From NCBI RefSeq assembly GCF_010499245.1, contig NZ_JAAGOW010000002.1:372001-436000 (forward strand): 64,000 nt of DNA, in the 5' to 3' direction. A program made the position numbers and the translations under genes. How positions within the stretch are numbered: the first letter of the stretch is position 1; each line of letters starts with the position of its first letter. Positions 8,403-16,314 of this stretch are shown one piece after another. The notes beneath the pieces were generated by a model that did no database searches, was not told where the DNA came from, and saw only the letters and a list, made by a program, of their open reading frames with translations. This stretch comes from Variovorax sp. WS11 (GTDB lineage: Bacteria > Pseudomonadota > Gammaproteobacteria > Burkholderiales > Burkholderiaceae_C).

Positions 8403-8719
8403 TCTGCACCCCGTTCAAGGCGATCTGCGAAGCGCTCAACCGATTTCAGGTTGGGGTGCTGGACCGAGTAAGGGCGGTCAGTGCGAAACACGCGCCACCA
8501 GTTGGGGCGCCGCATGTGGGGCTCCTGGTCGATCATGTAGCCGTGTTGCAGGAGGCGCGCCTTCAGTGCGGCCACTAGCGCCTGCGGCAGCAGTTCGGGA
8601 AAGAGGTCATCGTTCGCTGCCGCGCTAGCGGCACTCGCGACTTTTTGCTCATCGGAGAGAGCGAGATAGACACCCCGGTTGCCACCCCAGCGCTTGCGCT
8701 GAGCATTACCGGCGCTCAT
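8399..8719 (-). CDS. Hypothetical protein of the element replication operon
   Basis: A 106-residue basic protein in the leftward operon between the HTH gene and the initiator-like gene. It has a central helical region (LFPELLPQALVAALKARLLQHGYMI) and an aromatic, basic segment (MRRPNWWRVFRTDRPY) that could touch nucleic acid. I do not recognise a family. ATG 8719 is supported by the ATGA overlap with the stop of the upstream gene; its own stop overlaps the GTG of the next gene. The tight coupling implies a role in element replication or its control. Confidence 0.6.
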   Translation of the reverse strand: MSAGNAQRKRWGGNRGVYLALSDEQKVASAASAAANDDLFPELLPQALVAALKARLLQHGYMIDQEPHMRRPNWWRVFRTDRPYSVQHPNLKSVERFADRLERGAE

Positions 8720-8925
8720 GCCTCGGCTCCCAGCAGGCGGCGGAGTTGTTCGACGGGCCACGCCAGGCGGCCGTTGATGCGGATGGGGCGCAGCGGGCCC
8801 GTGTCAAAGCAGGCCCAGGCGCGCAGGGTTTGCGGTTGACGAGCCAGATGGAAGGCAGCCTCGCGGGTGGGGATGGCCGCGCGAGTTTCTTGATCGAGAG
8901 AGGTAAAGGAAGTCCGAGCAGACAC
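8716..8925 (-). CDS. Small helix-turn-helix (MerR/excisionase-like) protein
   Basis: A 69-residue protein: TREAAFHLARQPQTLRAWACF forms a helix-turn-helix, followed by a wing (LRPIRINGRLAWPVEQL) and a final helix. This is the compact winged-helix fold of phage excisionases and MerR-like elements, where the Arg-x-Asn-Gly-Arg wing contacts DNA. It is the first gene of the leftward replication operon, with a GTG start at 8925 and GAAAGG at good spacing. It may be the element's excisionase or the repressor of its own operon. A short inverted repeat at 8983-8998 upstream is a candidate operator. Confidence 0.6.
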   Translation of the reverse strand: MSARTSFTSLDQETRAAIPTREAAFHLARQPQTLRAWACFDTGPLRPIRINGRLAWPVEQLRRLLGAEA

Positions 8926-9350
8926 GCTAACGCCTTTCTATGAAGGAGTTCTTGGCGCGTCTTACGCCTGATTGAGGGAATCGTCGTTCTTAAACGACTA
9001 CCTCAAACTCTACAACACGAAAAGCGAAAAACAACGGGGGTCCACGTCGGTCTACTGCGCGGCACTGCGCGGCGCCGCGCCTCGCGTGGCATCGCCCCAA
9101 TCTGCACTGCGTGCTTCGTGATGCGCCCCCAGCGTCACCCCCGACAACGCAAGTGCGGACGGCGCCGGGCGCCGGTTGAATGCATCGGGGGGCAAGATGA
9201 CCTTGCGCAAGCCGGGAGGCCGCAACCTGCCGCGCCATAGGGATGCCAGGTACGCGCCGAGGCAGCGAGTCGATGGATCTCGGGCGCGACATCGGTCGGT
9301 GGGGACCCCTGGTGTCTGACCGCCAAGCGGCGTTTCGCTTGCCAACGCCC
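8926..9350. other. Intergenic region between integrase 3' end and replication operon
   Basis: A stretch of 425 bases without a convincing gene. It holds the likely leftward promoter region and operator near 8983-8998 and a perfect GC palindrome (GCGCGGCGCCGCGC, 9067-9080) that may act as a terminator or a structural site. Open frames here are short and arginine-rich shadows. Confidence 0.5.
8983..8998. promoter_or_regulatory. Inverted repeat upstream of the element replication operon
   Basis: GTCGTT-CTTA-AACGAC, a perfect 6-bp inverted repeat with a 4-base centre, 58 bases upstream of the GTG start of the HTH gene. Position and symmetry suit an operator; no direct evidence of binding. Confidence 0.4.
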
Positions 9351-10691
9351 TCAGGCAGCTTTTCTGGTGAACTGCACCACGTCGCCGTGGCGTTCCTCCT
9401 GCCCGGCGTCGAAGTCGAATTGGATGCCGGCCTTGGTGACGATGAAGCGTTCAACCTGCGCCATGTAGGTGCGGAGTTGCTCGATCGTGCGCGGCTTGTA
9501 CTTCTCGCTCATGCTGCCGGGTCGATGGCCCATGATCTGCGCAATGGCGCCGGCGGGGCAGCCCGCGGCTTCGCCCATCAACGCGAATGTTCGACGCAGG
9601 CCATGAATCGTCACATGCGGGAGGCCTTCATGCGCCAGCGCTTCGGTGTGCGCACTGCGCGGGTCCGCGATGCGGCCTTTTATGGCAATCGCGGATGCGA
9701 AGACGTGCGGGTTCTTGTCGATGCGCGGGAGCCCTTGAAGCAGGTGCTGCAGGTATGGCGCGAGGGGTAGCGACCGCGTATCGCCCACTTTGTCCGCGAT
9801 AGTGAGCCGGCCCCAGCGGAAGTCGATGTCGCTCCATTTGAGCGCGGCAAGCTCCTCCCGCCGCGCGCCTGTCAAAAGAAGTCCTTGCAGGTAAGCCGCG
9901 GCCGTCCGGTTTCGCAACTGGGCGACGCCGACGAACCATGCCATGAGTTGGCCTTCTTCCAGCGCGTCGGTGCGGCGATTTCCGGCGGCCGAAGGCAGTT
10001 GATCCTGCACCTTGGGGTCGCGCGCGGCCAAGGGGTCGACCAGCCCCTCGTAGGCGTCCTCTGTGCCGCACCACCGCAGGAAGCCGGACACGATCTGCAC
10101 GGCCCGCGCGGCCTGCGCTTCGCCACGTTGGGCCTCCTTTGCGTGCCACGCACGCAGGGCCCGCGGGGTGAGGTCCTTCAGCCGCATGTCGAGCAGCGGC
10201 GCAATGGGGCCGGGAAGCGTGAGCCCCTTGCCCCGCTTCTTCGGCTCACCGCCGAGCGACGCCATCTTTTGCATGTCGGCAAGATACCGGGGCTTCCATG
10301 CCGCCTTTTTCTTGGGCTTGCCGCGCTTGATGTATTCGGCCCACGCCTCGCTCATCAGCGCAGACTCCCTCCGCTGTGCCACGCGCGCGGCGACATCCTT
10401 TGCCGCCGCCTCGGCCTTTACCGCCCGAGGATCGCGGCCTTCGTCGATGTGGCGCTGCAGTTCCCGCGCCTTGGCCTGTGCGTCCGGGATCCGCCACGCC
10501 TGGGCGTCGCCGATCGTTATGCGCAGGCTCTTGCCCTGATAGACGCTCTGGAAGATGAAGGCTGGCACGCCGCGAGGCGTGGCGCGCAGTCCGAGCCCGG
10601 GCGCCTTGCTGTCCCATAGGAATGCCTGCGCCTTGTCAGGCGGGCACGAAAAGCCGGCGACGCGCGGCGCGGTGAGTGCAATTTTGGCCAT
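9351..10691 (-). CDS. Tyrosine recombinase / integrase (P4-type)
   Basis: A 446-residue site-specific recombinase that integrates and excises the element at a tRNA gene. Order: an N-terminal arm-binding domain of P4 integrase type (about 5-90, with APGLGLRATPRGVPAFIFQ), a core-binding SAM-like helical domain (about 110-210), and the catalytic domain with Arg277 (TGARREEL), His363-x-x-Arg366 (HGLRR), His389 (GHR) and nucleophile Tyr398 (KYKP). All key residues are present, so it looks active. It lies 170-200 bases from the tRNA-Lys fragment that forms the attachment site. A 14-bp inverted repeat spans its leader. Confidence 0.95.
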   Translation of the reverse strand: MAKIALTAPRVAGFSCPPDKAQAFLWDSKAPGLGLRATPRGVPAFIFQSVYQGKSLRITIGDAQAWRIPDAQAKARELQRHIDEGRDPRAVKAEAAAKDVAARVAQRRESALMSEAWAEYIKRGKPKKKAAWKPRYLADMQKMASLGGEPKKRGKGLTLPGPIAPLLDMRLKDLTPRALRAWHAKEAQRGEAQAARAVQIVSGFLRWCGTEDAYEGLVDPLAARDPKVQDQLPSAAGNRRTDALEEGQLMAWFVGVAQLRNRTAAAYLQGLLLTGARREELAALKWSDIDFRWGRLTIADKVGDTRSLPLAPYLQHLLQGLPRIDKNPHVFASAIAIKGRIADPRSAHTEALAHEGLPHVTIHGLRRTFALMGEAAGCPAGAIAQIMGHRPGSMSEKYKPRTIEQLRTYMAQVERFIVTKAGIQFDFDAGQEERHGDVVQFTRKAA

Positions 10692-10698
10692 GCACCCA

Positions 10699-10741
10699 TT
10701 CTCTTACATCGGCCCAGAAAGTAACGTCCGATGTAAGAGAA
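10699..10741. promoter_or_regulatory. Perfect 14-bp inverted repeat in the integrase leader
   Basis: TTCTCTTACATCGG (10699-10712) and its exact complement (10728-10741) are separated by 15 bases. The integrase-proximal arm lies 8 bases before the start codon and includes its purine-rich ribosome-binding region. It could be a repressor operator, an integrase arm site, or an mRNA hairpin that hides the start. Confidence 0.75.
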
Positions 10742-10855
10742 TTTTTGAAATTCAGATCAACAAGGGAACATCGTTCACACCAGTTTTAAGATTTCTCCCT
10801 CTGCCGCGTCACTCGAAGATCAACAGGAATCAACCAACACGCATCCATTTATTCG

Positions 10856-10904
10856 CTCATTCTTAATGAGAAGGTCGGGTGTTCGAATCATCTCTCCGGC
10901 ACCA
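10856..10904 (+). other. attR: 3' half of a tRNA-Lys(CTT) gene
   Basis: A truncated tRNA. Loop TTCTTAA (10860-10866, anticodon CTT), TGAGA (10867-10871), variable loop AGGTC, T arm GGGTG-TTCGAAT-CATCT (10877-10893), acceptor strand CTCCGGC (10894-10900), A and CCA (to 10904). No D arm or 5' acceptor strand precedes it; four of five anticodon-stem pairs remain. A 3' tRNA half next to a tyrosine integrase is the classic right boundary of an integrated element. The intact gene, oriented rightward, should lie at the other end, left of this window. Confidence 0.85.
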
Positions 10905-10916
10905 ATCACAGCAACG

Positions 10917-10947
10917 AAAGCCTGCTATCTTTACGATAGCGGGCTTT
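10917..10947 (+). terminator. Terminator downstream of the tRNA-Lys fragment
   Basis: A 13-bp stem AAAGCCTGCTATC/GATAGCGGGCTTT with one T.G pair and loop TTTAC, followed by CTTGTTTT. This is probably the native terminator of the chromosomal tRNA-Lys gene, now left behind the element. Confidence 0.75.
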
Positions 10948-11165
10948 CTTGTTTTGGAGCCATGTAGCCACCATGTAGCCGCCGGTACAGATATCTGGTG
11001 CAGCTTGCGCACTCTCCAGCACGGAAGGCGCCCGCCACCACCGCCAGTGCTAGCCAAAACGCGGTTGCGAGGCATCGGCGCCGTCGGCCGCGATAGCGCC
11101 AACCGCCGCATGGCGAGCTCGACTGGGCAAGGGCTGCGCTGGAACAAAGCGCCGACGGCATCGAG

Positions 11166-12551
11166 GTGGTCGATCGCCTTTCGCTGCGCCTGGTCGATGT
11201 CAACGCCGCTGCCGCCAAACGCCTTGGCCGCACACGCGAAGAAATGCTCGGTACGCCGCCGTGGTCGTACATGGAAGGCAGCACGCAAGCCTCGTTCGAG
11301 GCCTTTTTCGACGAGGTCATCAAGGCGTTCCCGCATTCCCTGTCCAGCGAACAGCGTTACACGCTGCCGAACGGCACGCTGCTGGATGCGGAAGTCGTGC
11401 ATACCGCCCTGCTGATTCGCGGTCAATGGCTGATGGTCGTTGCAACGCGGGACGTCACCGGGCGCAAGCAGCAGCAGACCCGCTCGACACTGCTGTCCAG
11501 TGCATTCGAGTCGAGCCATGATTGCATGCTCATCGTCGATCGCGAGAGCATGCGCCATGTCGATTGCAACGATGCGGTCTGCCGCTATCACGGCATGACC
11601 CGCAACGATCTTCTGCAGGATCCGCCATGGACGCTCTGGTCGGACGGCCGGGCGCGCGAAGACCTCGAACGCGAGTACGACGATGCGATCGCCGTGTCGC
11701 CGCTGCCGCGGCGCCGCATTGCGCCGACTGCCAGGTCGCGCGCGGGCACACGCGGCGTGATGGAAGAACAGCAGCAGGCCATTCACCTGGACGGCCGGTG
11801 GATGCTGGTCATCACCACGCGGGAGGTGCGCGAAGACGCCATCCAGCGGCAAGTCGCCGAACTCACGCGGTCCAACGATGAACTCAAGCAGTTTGCGTAC
11901 GTGACCTCGCACGATCTCTTCGAGCCGCTGCGCATGATGAGCAGCTATTCCGAACTGCTGCGCCGCCGCTATGGCGACCAGATCGACAGCGACGCCCAGG
12001 ATTTCATCGGGTACATCGCCGGCGGCGCTGATCGCATGAAGCGCCTGATCGACGACCTGCTCCTGTACTCGCGGGTGGAGCGCTCGGCTGTTCCGGCACA
12101 GCAGGTTCGGCTGGATCACGTGCTCGACGACGCGATGGCGAATCTTGCCAACGCGATCGAGCGCTCCGGCGCCGTCGTCGAGCGCGGCCCGCTTCCGGAG
12201 GTGACAGGGGAATCCTCGGGCCTGACGCAGGTTTTTCAGAATCTCATCGGCAATGCCATCAAATTCACGGCGCCGGGCACCCGGCCGCGGGTTCGCGTGC
12301 ATGCGTCCGAAGACGAGGCGAACTGGATCGTCTCCGTGCGCGACAACGGCATCGGAATCGCGCCCGAGTCCTTCGAGCGCATCTTCGTCATTTTCCAGAG
12401 GCTCCATGCGCAGGAGCTCTACGAAGGAACGGGCATCGGCTTGACCATCTGCAAGAAGGTGGTCGAAAGGCATGGCGGCCGGATCGAGGTCGACTCCGCG
12501 CCCGGACAGGGCACGACGTTCACGGTCTGCCTTCCCAAGACAGCGGTGTAG
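11166..12551 (+). CDS. PAS-domain sensor histidine kinase, N-terminally truncated
   Basis: A cytoplasmic-looking two-component kinase of at least 461 residues. It begins inside a PAS domain (RLVDVNAAAAKRLGRTREEM), has a second PAS domain (about 108-220), then HisKA with His249 (YVTSHDLFEPLRMM) and the HATPase: N box QNLIGNAIKF at 358-367, DNGIG at 393-397, GTGIGL at 421-426. GTG 11166 is the first good start. The frame extends upstream with plausible PAS sequence (ALEQSADGIEVV) to a TAG at 11094, so the native N-terminus appears lost. No response regulator gene is adjacent. The truncation lies just right of the element's attachment site, so integration-related damage is possible. Confidence 0.8.
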   Translation: MVDRLSLRLVDVNAAAAKRLGRTREEMLGTPPWSYMEGSTQASFEAFFDEVIKAFPHSLSSEQRYTLPNGTLLDAEVVHTALLIRGQWLMVVATRDVTGRKQQQTRSTLLSSAFESSHDCMLIVDRESMRHVDCNDAVCRYHGMTRNDLLQDPPWTLWSDGRAREDLEREYDDAIAVSPLPRRRIAPTARSRAGTRGVMEEQQQAIHLDGRWMLVITTREVREDAIQRQVAELTRSNDELKQFAYVTSHDLFEPLRMMSSYSELLRRRYGDQIDSDAQDFIGYIAGGADRMKRLIDDLLLYSRVERSAVPAQQVRLDHVLDDAMANLANAIERSGAVVERGPLPEVTGESSGLTQVFQNLIGNAIKFTAPGTRPRVRVHASEDEANWIVSVRDNGIGIAPESFERIFVIFQRLHAQELYEGTGIGLTICKKVVERHGGRIEVDSAPGQGTTFTVCLPKTAV

Positions 12552-12694
12552 ACGCGCGAGGCCCCTGTCTTCGGGCGGCCAACCGCGCTAATTGCGCGGC
12601 CGCATGCTGGAGGTGATGTTGATGGTGCCGGCTTCCCGACGGCTTGCCCGCGGCGAGTGCCGCAGGGACTGCGAAGCGGAAGCCGACATGACAG

Positions 12695-13228
12695 TCACGC
12701 CGCCGGAGCCGCGGTCCTCGGACTGGCTTTCGGCGCCGATACGAAGGAAGGCGCAGCGGGAACGACGTGTGCATCGCTCGCTGCTACCTGCTTCGGCGCC
12801 GGCGTCACGCCCCGGGATTGCGCGGGCGCTTGGCCCTGCCAGCAGACATAGCCGAAGTACAGCACCGAAATGGTCGTCGTGACCCGGTACGTAAAGAGCA
12901 TGGCGCTGGGCGGATGCTTTAGGGCGCGCTCGAACAGGTCATGAACATCGTCTTCGACCTGAGGCCAATCCTGAGAAGAGACGGAGAAGCGATAGCTCGC
13001 CTGCATCGAGATCGAGACTCGTGTCATCACCGTCGCCCTGTTCGCGACGAAGCCTGCGACGAAGCCTGCGTTGTAGCCTGGCTTGTGCGGCGCCGGAAGG
13101 GGCGAACCCAACATGAAACCGGCATGCAGGACGGTCGTGGTCTGCTTCGCCGAGATGGACACGAAAGCCTCGGAAGACACGGACATGAACGGGGAAGAGC
13201 CCCGAGGCTGCTGCTGAATAGCGGTCAT
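12695..13228 (-). CDS. Hypothetical protein
   Basis: A 177-residue protein starting MTAIQQQPRGSSPF at ATG 13228, with GAGAAAG upstream. A segment with a mature look (RVSISMQASYRFSVSSQDWPQVEDDVHDLFERAL) is followed by an aromatic stretch (AMLFTYRVTTTISVLYFGYVCW) that may be a strand or weak membrane segment, and an Ala/Pro-rich tail. Ser, Thr and Gln are frequent in the first third. I do not recognise a family. It stands alone between the convergent kinase gene and waaA. It could be a secreted or tail-like protein, but nothing supports a specific role. Confidence 0.5.
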   Translation of the reverse strand: MTAIQQQPRGSSPFMSVSSEAFVSISAKQTTTVLHAGFMLGSPLPAPHKPGYNAGFVAGFVANRATVMTRVSISMQASYRFSVSSQDWPQVEDDVHDLFERALKHPPSAMLFTYRVTTTISVLYFGYVCWQGQAPAQSRGVTPAPKQVAASDAHVVPAAPSFVSAPKASPRTAAPAA

Positions 13229-13428
13229 TGATGTTTCTTTCTCAGGCCAGGTCCGCGGTAACCCTGTCCGCCTGGTGCTCGAACATCGGAGGGGTCCCCA
13301 GATGCCGAACGGCTGCGCAGGTGGCAAGGTGGCCCTTCAGGACATTGAGGACGCGCTCGCCGTTGGGTTCCAAATCGGAGCAGGTTGCGCGCCCGGTGAA
13401 GCGGCCGCTGCTGCCCGACGCTATGCGC

Positions 13429-14799
13429 TCAATCGAAGTTCGGCTCGGTCCGCTCTTCAGCGGCGGCGACCGGCACCGGCGCCGGCGCCGCCTCCGCGAT
13501 CGAAAGCACCGCGGCCGCCGTGCGCTGCGCCGCGCCGCGATTGGCGTTGGCAAACGCCTGCGCCGCCTCCGCCATCGCCTCGCGCCGGTCCTGGTGCTCG
13601 ACCAGCTTGAGGGCGGCGGTCACCGCGTGCTCCATGTCGCTCATGCGCAGCGAGGCGCCGGCCGCCAGCGAGAGCTCGGCGGCCTCGGCGAAGTTGTAGG
13701 TGGAGGGGCCCATGATCACCGGGCAGCCGCAGGCGGCCGCCTCGATCAGGTTCTGGCCGCCCAGCGCCTCGAAGCTGCCACCCAGCAGCGCCACGTCGGC
13801 CAGGCCGTAATAGAGCGCCATCTCGCCGAGCGAGTCGCCCAGCCAGATCTCGGACTCGGCCGGCGCGCCGGCGGTGCTGCGCCGCGCCACCGCGAAGCCG
13901 TGCGATTCGATCAGCGCCGCGACCTCGTCGAAGCGCTGCGGATGGCGCGGCACGATCATCCACTGCACGTCGTGCACGCGGCGGGCGATGGACTGCACCG
14001 CATCCTGCGCTGGCGGCACCGGCGCGAGCGCGCCGAAGCGCTTGAGCACCTCCAGCAACTGAGCCTCTTCGCCGTCGCGCGAGCTCGCGAGCATGACCAC
14101 CGGCCGCGGCAGCTGGCCGCGCAGCCGGGCCGCGGTCGCGAGTTGGCGCGCATCGGGGGTGGCGTCGAACTTGAGGTTGCCGTACACGCCCTCGACCTTG
14201 GCGCCGAGCGAGACCAGCCGATGCGAATCGGCCTCGGTCTGCGCCCAGACCGCCGCCAGCGAAGAGTAGGCGGGCCGAGCCAGCCAGCCCAGGCGCTCGG
14301 CGGAGGCCAGCGAGTTCTCGTTCAGGCGCGCATTGGCCAGCACCAGCGGGATGCCGCGCTCGGCGCAGGCGGCCGTGAGCTCGGGCCAGACCTCGGTTTC
14401 CATCAGCACGCCGATGCGCGGCTGGAAGCGGTCCAGGAAGCTCGCCACCGCGGCCGGTGCGTCCCAGGGCTGCCAGACCTGCAGGTCGCCGGCTTCCAGC
14501 AGTTTGGCGCCCTCCTCGCGGCCGGTGGCCGTGCCGTGGGTGAGCAGGATGGGGATGCCCGCGTACTGGCGCCGCAGCTCGGCGATCAGGATGCCGGCGG
14601 CACGCGCCTCGCCCAGCGAGACGGCATGGACCCAGCACCAGCCGGTGCCGGCTGCGGCCTCGTCATACTGGCCGAAGCGTTCTTCGACCGCATGGGCGTA
14701 GCCGGGCTCGGCCACGGCGCGCCGACGCAGCTTGCGCCGCACCAGCGGCTGCGCAAGGGTGGTGAAAGCGCCGTAAAGGCGCAGCAGCAACGAACGCAC
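13429..14799 (-). CDS. waaA: 3-deoxy-D-manno-octulosonic-acid transferase (Kdo transferase)
   Basis: An inner-membrane GT30 enzyme that adds Kdo from CMP-Kdo to lipid IVA in lipopolysaccharide core synthesis. N-terminal hydrophobic anchor LLLRLYGAFTTL, then HAVSLGE with the catalytic Glu64, the ETEVWP motif (about 134-139), and the C-terminal nucleotide-binding GGSFEALGGQNLIEAAACG and GPSTYNF segments. About 456 residues from GTG 14799, which lies 17 bases after the stop of the mutase gene; an upstream in-frame ATG (14847) would overlap that gene by 29 bases. It is cotranscribed with the phosphomannomutase, fitting joint use in surface polysaccharide synthesis. The C-terminus has an Ala/Pro-rich extension. 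Confidence 0.92.
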   Translation of the reverse strand: MRSLLLRLYGAFTTLAQPLVRRKLRRRAVAEPGYAHAVEERFGQYDEAAAGTGWCWVHAVSLGEARAAGILIAELRRQYAGIPILLTHGTATGREEGAKLLEAGDLQVWQPWDAPAAVASFLDRFQPRIGVLMETEVWPELTAACAERGIPLVLANARLNENSLASAERLGWLARPAYSSLAAVWAQTEADSHRLVSLGAKVEGVYGNLKFDATPDARQLATAARLRGQLPRPVVMLASSRDGEEAQLLEVLKRFGALAPVPPAQDAVQSIARRVHDVQWMIVPRHPQRFDEVAALIESHGFAVARRSTAGAPAESEIWLGDSLGEMALYYGLADVALLGGSFEALGGQNLIEAAACGCPVIMGPSTYNFAEAAELSLAAGASLRMSDMEHAVTAALKLVEHQDRREAMAEAAQAFANANRGAAQRTAAAVLSIAEAAPAPVPVAAAEERTEPNFD

Positions 14800-14818
14800 G
14801 CTCGACCAGGAATCAGGA

Positions 14819-16201
14819 TCAGTGCGCAGCTTCGGCGAGGGTCGCATCCGGCTTCACGCCCTTCAGCAGCGCGAGGAAGTCGTGCTGGATGCGGTCCAGC
14901 GCCGCCTGGGTCTGGCCCTCGAAGCGCAGCACCAGCACCGGCGTGGTGTTGGAGGCGCGAATCAGGCCGAAGCCATCGGGCCAGTCCACGCGCAGGCCGT
15001 CGATGGTCAAGACTTGCGCCGGTGCGTCGAACTTCGCCGCCTTCACCAGCTGATCGACCAGCGCATGCGGCTCGCCCTCGGCGCATTTGACATTGAGCTC
15101 GGGCGTCGAGAAGCTGGTGGGCAGGGCGTTGAGCGTGTCGCTCGCGTTGGGCGTCTTGCTCAGGATCTCGAGCAGCCGGCAGCCCGCATAGGTGCCGTCG
15201 TCGAAGCCGAACCAGCGCTCCTTGAAGAAGATGTGGCCGCTCATCTCGCCGCCCAGCGGCGAATCGATCTCCTTCATCTTGGCCTTGATGAGCGAGTGGC
15301 CGGTCTTGAAGATCATCGGCTTGCCGCCGGCGGCCTCGATCGCGGGCGCCAGGCGCTGCGAGCATTTCACGTCGTAGACGATGGTGCCGCCCGGCACGCG
15401 CGAGAGCACGTCCTGCGCGAAGAGCGTCATCTGGCGGTCGGGGAAGATGTTCTGCCCGTCCTTGGTGACGATGCCCAGACGGTCGCCGTCGCCGTCGAAG
15501 GCCAGGCCCAGCTCGGCGTCGCCGGAGGCCAGCGCCGCGATCAGGTCCTTGAGGTTCTCGGGCTTGCTGGGGTCGGGGTGGTGATTGGGGAAGTTGCCGT
15601 CGACCTCGCTGTAGAGCTCGGTCACCTCGCAGCCGATGGCGCGCAAGATGGCGGGCGCCGAGGCGCCGGCGATGCCGTTGCCCGAGTCGACCACGATCTT
15701 GATGGGCCGGGCGAGCTTGATGTCGCTGGCGATGCGCTGGGTGTAGGCCTCCATGACGTCGACCTTGCGCACGCTGCCGCCGGGGGCGAGCTTGGCGCTG
15801 TCGGCTTCCATCACGCGGCGCAGGCCCTGGATCTCGTCGCCGTAGATCGCACGGCCGGCCAGCACCATCTTGAAGCCGTTGTAGTCCTTGGGGTTGTGAC
15901 TGCCGGTGACCTGGATGCCGCTGCTGGCCAGCGTGTGAGCGGCGAAGTAGAGCATGGGGGTGGTGACCGCGCCGACGTCGATCACCTCGACGCCGGTGGC
16001 CACCAGGCCGCGGATCAGGGCATCGGCCAGCGCCGGGCCCGAGAGCCGCCCGTCGCGCCCGACCGCCACCGCCTTCTCGCCGGCCGCGCGCGCCGCGCTG
16101 CCAAAGGCTTTGCCGAGCGCCTCGGCGACCTCGGCGACGAGCGTGGTGGGCACCACGCCGCGAATGTCATAGGCCTTGAAGATCGATGCACTGAGCTGCA
16201 T
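14819..16201 (-). CDS. Phosphomannomutase/phosphoglucomutase
   Basis: A 460-residue alpha-D-phosphohexomutase (AlgC/ManB type) that interconverts hexose 6- and 1-phosphates for LPS and exopolysaccharide precursors. Substrate-proximal FKAYDIRG at 8-15, phosphoserine loop TGSHNP with Ser101, metal site DGDGDR (236-241), sugar-binding GGEMSGH, and a C-terminal phosphate-binding domain. All catalytic residues are present and the length is normal. It is the first gene of a two-gene operon with waaA. ATG 16201 is the natural start for the family (MQLSASIFKAYDIRG). Confidence 0.95.
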   Translation of the reverse strand: MQLSASIFKAYDIRGVVPTTLVAEVAEALGKAFGSAARAAGEKAVAVGRDGRLSGPALADALIRGLVATGVEVIDVGAVTTPMLYFAAHTLASSGIQVTGSHNPKDYNGFKMVLAGRAIYGDEIQGLRRVMEADSAKLAPGGSVRKVDVMEAYTQRIASDIKLARPIKIVVDSGNGIAGASAPAILRAIGCEVTELYSEVDGNFPNHHPDPSKPENLKDLIAALASGDAELGLAFDGDGDRLGIVTKDGQNIFPDRQMTLFAQDVLSRVPGGTIVYDVKCSQRLAPAIEAAGGKPMIFKTGHSLIKAKMKEIDSPLGGEMSGHIFFKERWFGFDDGTYAGCRLLEILSKTPNASDTLNALPTSFSTPELNVKCAEGEPHALVDQLVKAAKFDAPAQVLTIDGLRVDWPDGFGLIRASNTTPVLVLRFEGQTQAALDRIQHDFLALLKGVKPDATLAEAAH

Positions 16202-16314
16202 GGGCTTCCTTTGGGGTGAGTTCGAAAATTGAAGACCATTGTAGGCATGCGCACTTGCCGGCAGATGTCCGGAAATGGCTACTCCTGCATGCTGCGCTCC
16301 GTATCATTCGAGAC

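Noticed and set aside
8990..9454. Arginine- and serine-rich minus-strand frame
   Set aside because: No bias, motif or good start; it overlaps the 3' end of the integrase gene.
10863..12473. Minus-strand frame ending in RRDDSNTRPSH
   Set aside because: The final residues are the well-known antisense translation of a tRNA 3' end, here the tRNA-Lys fragment; the rest is antisense to the kinase gene.
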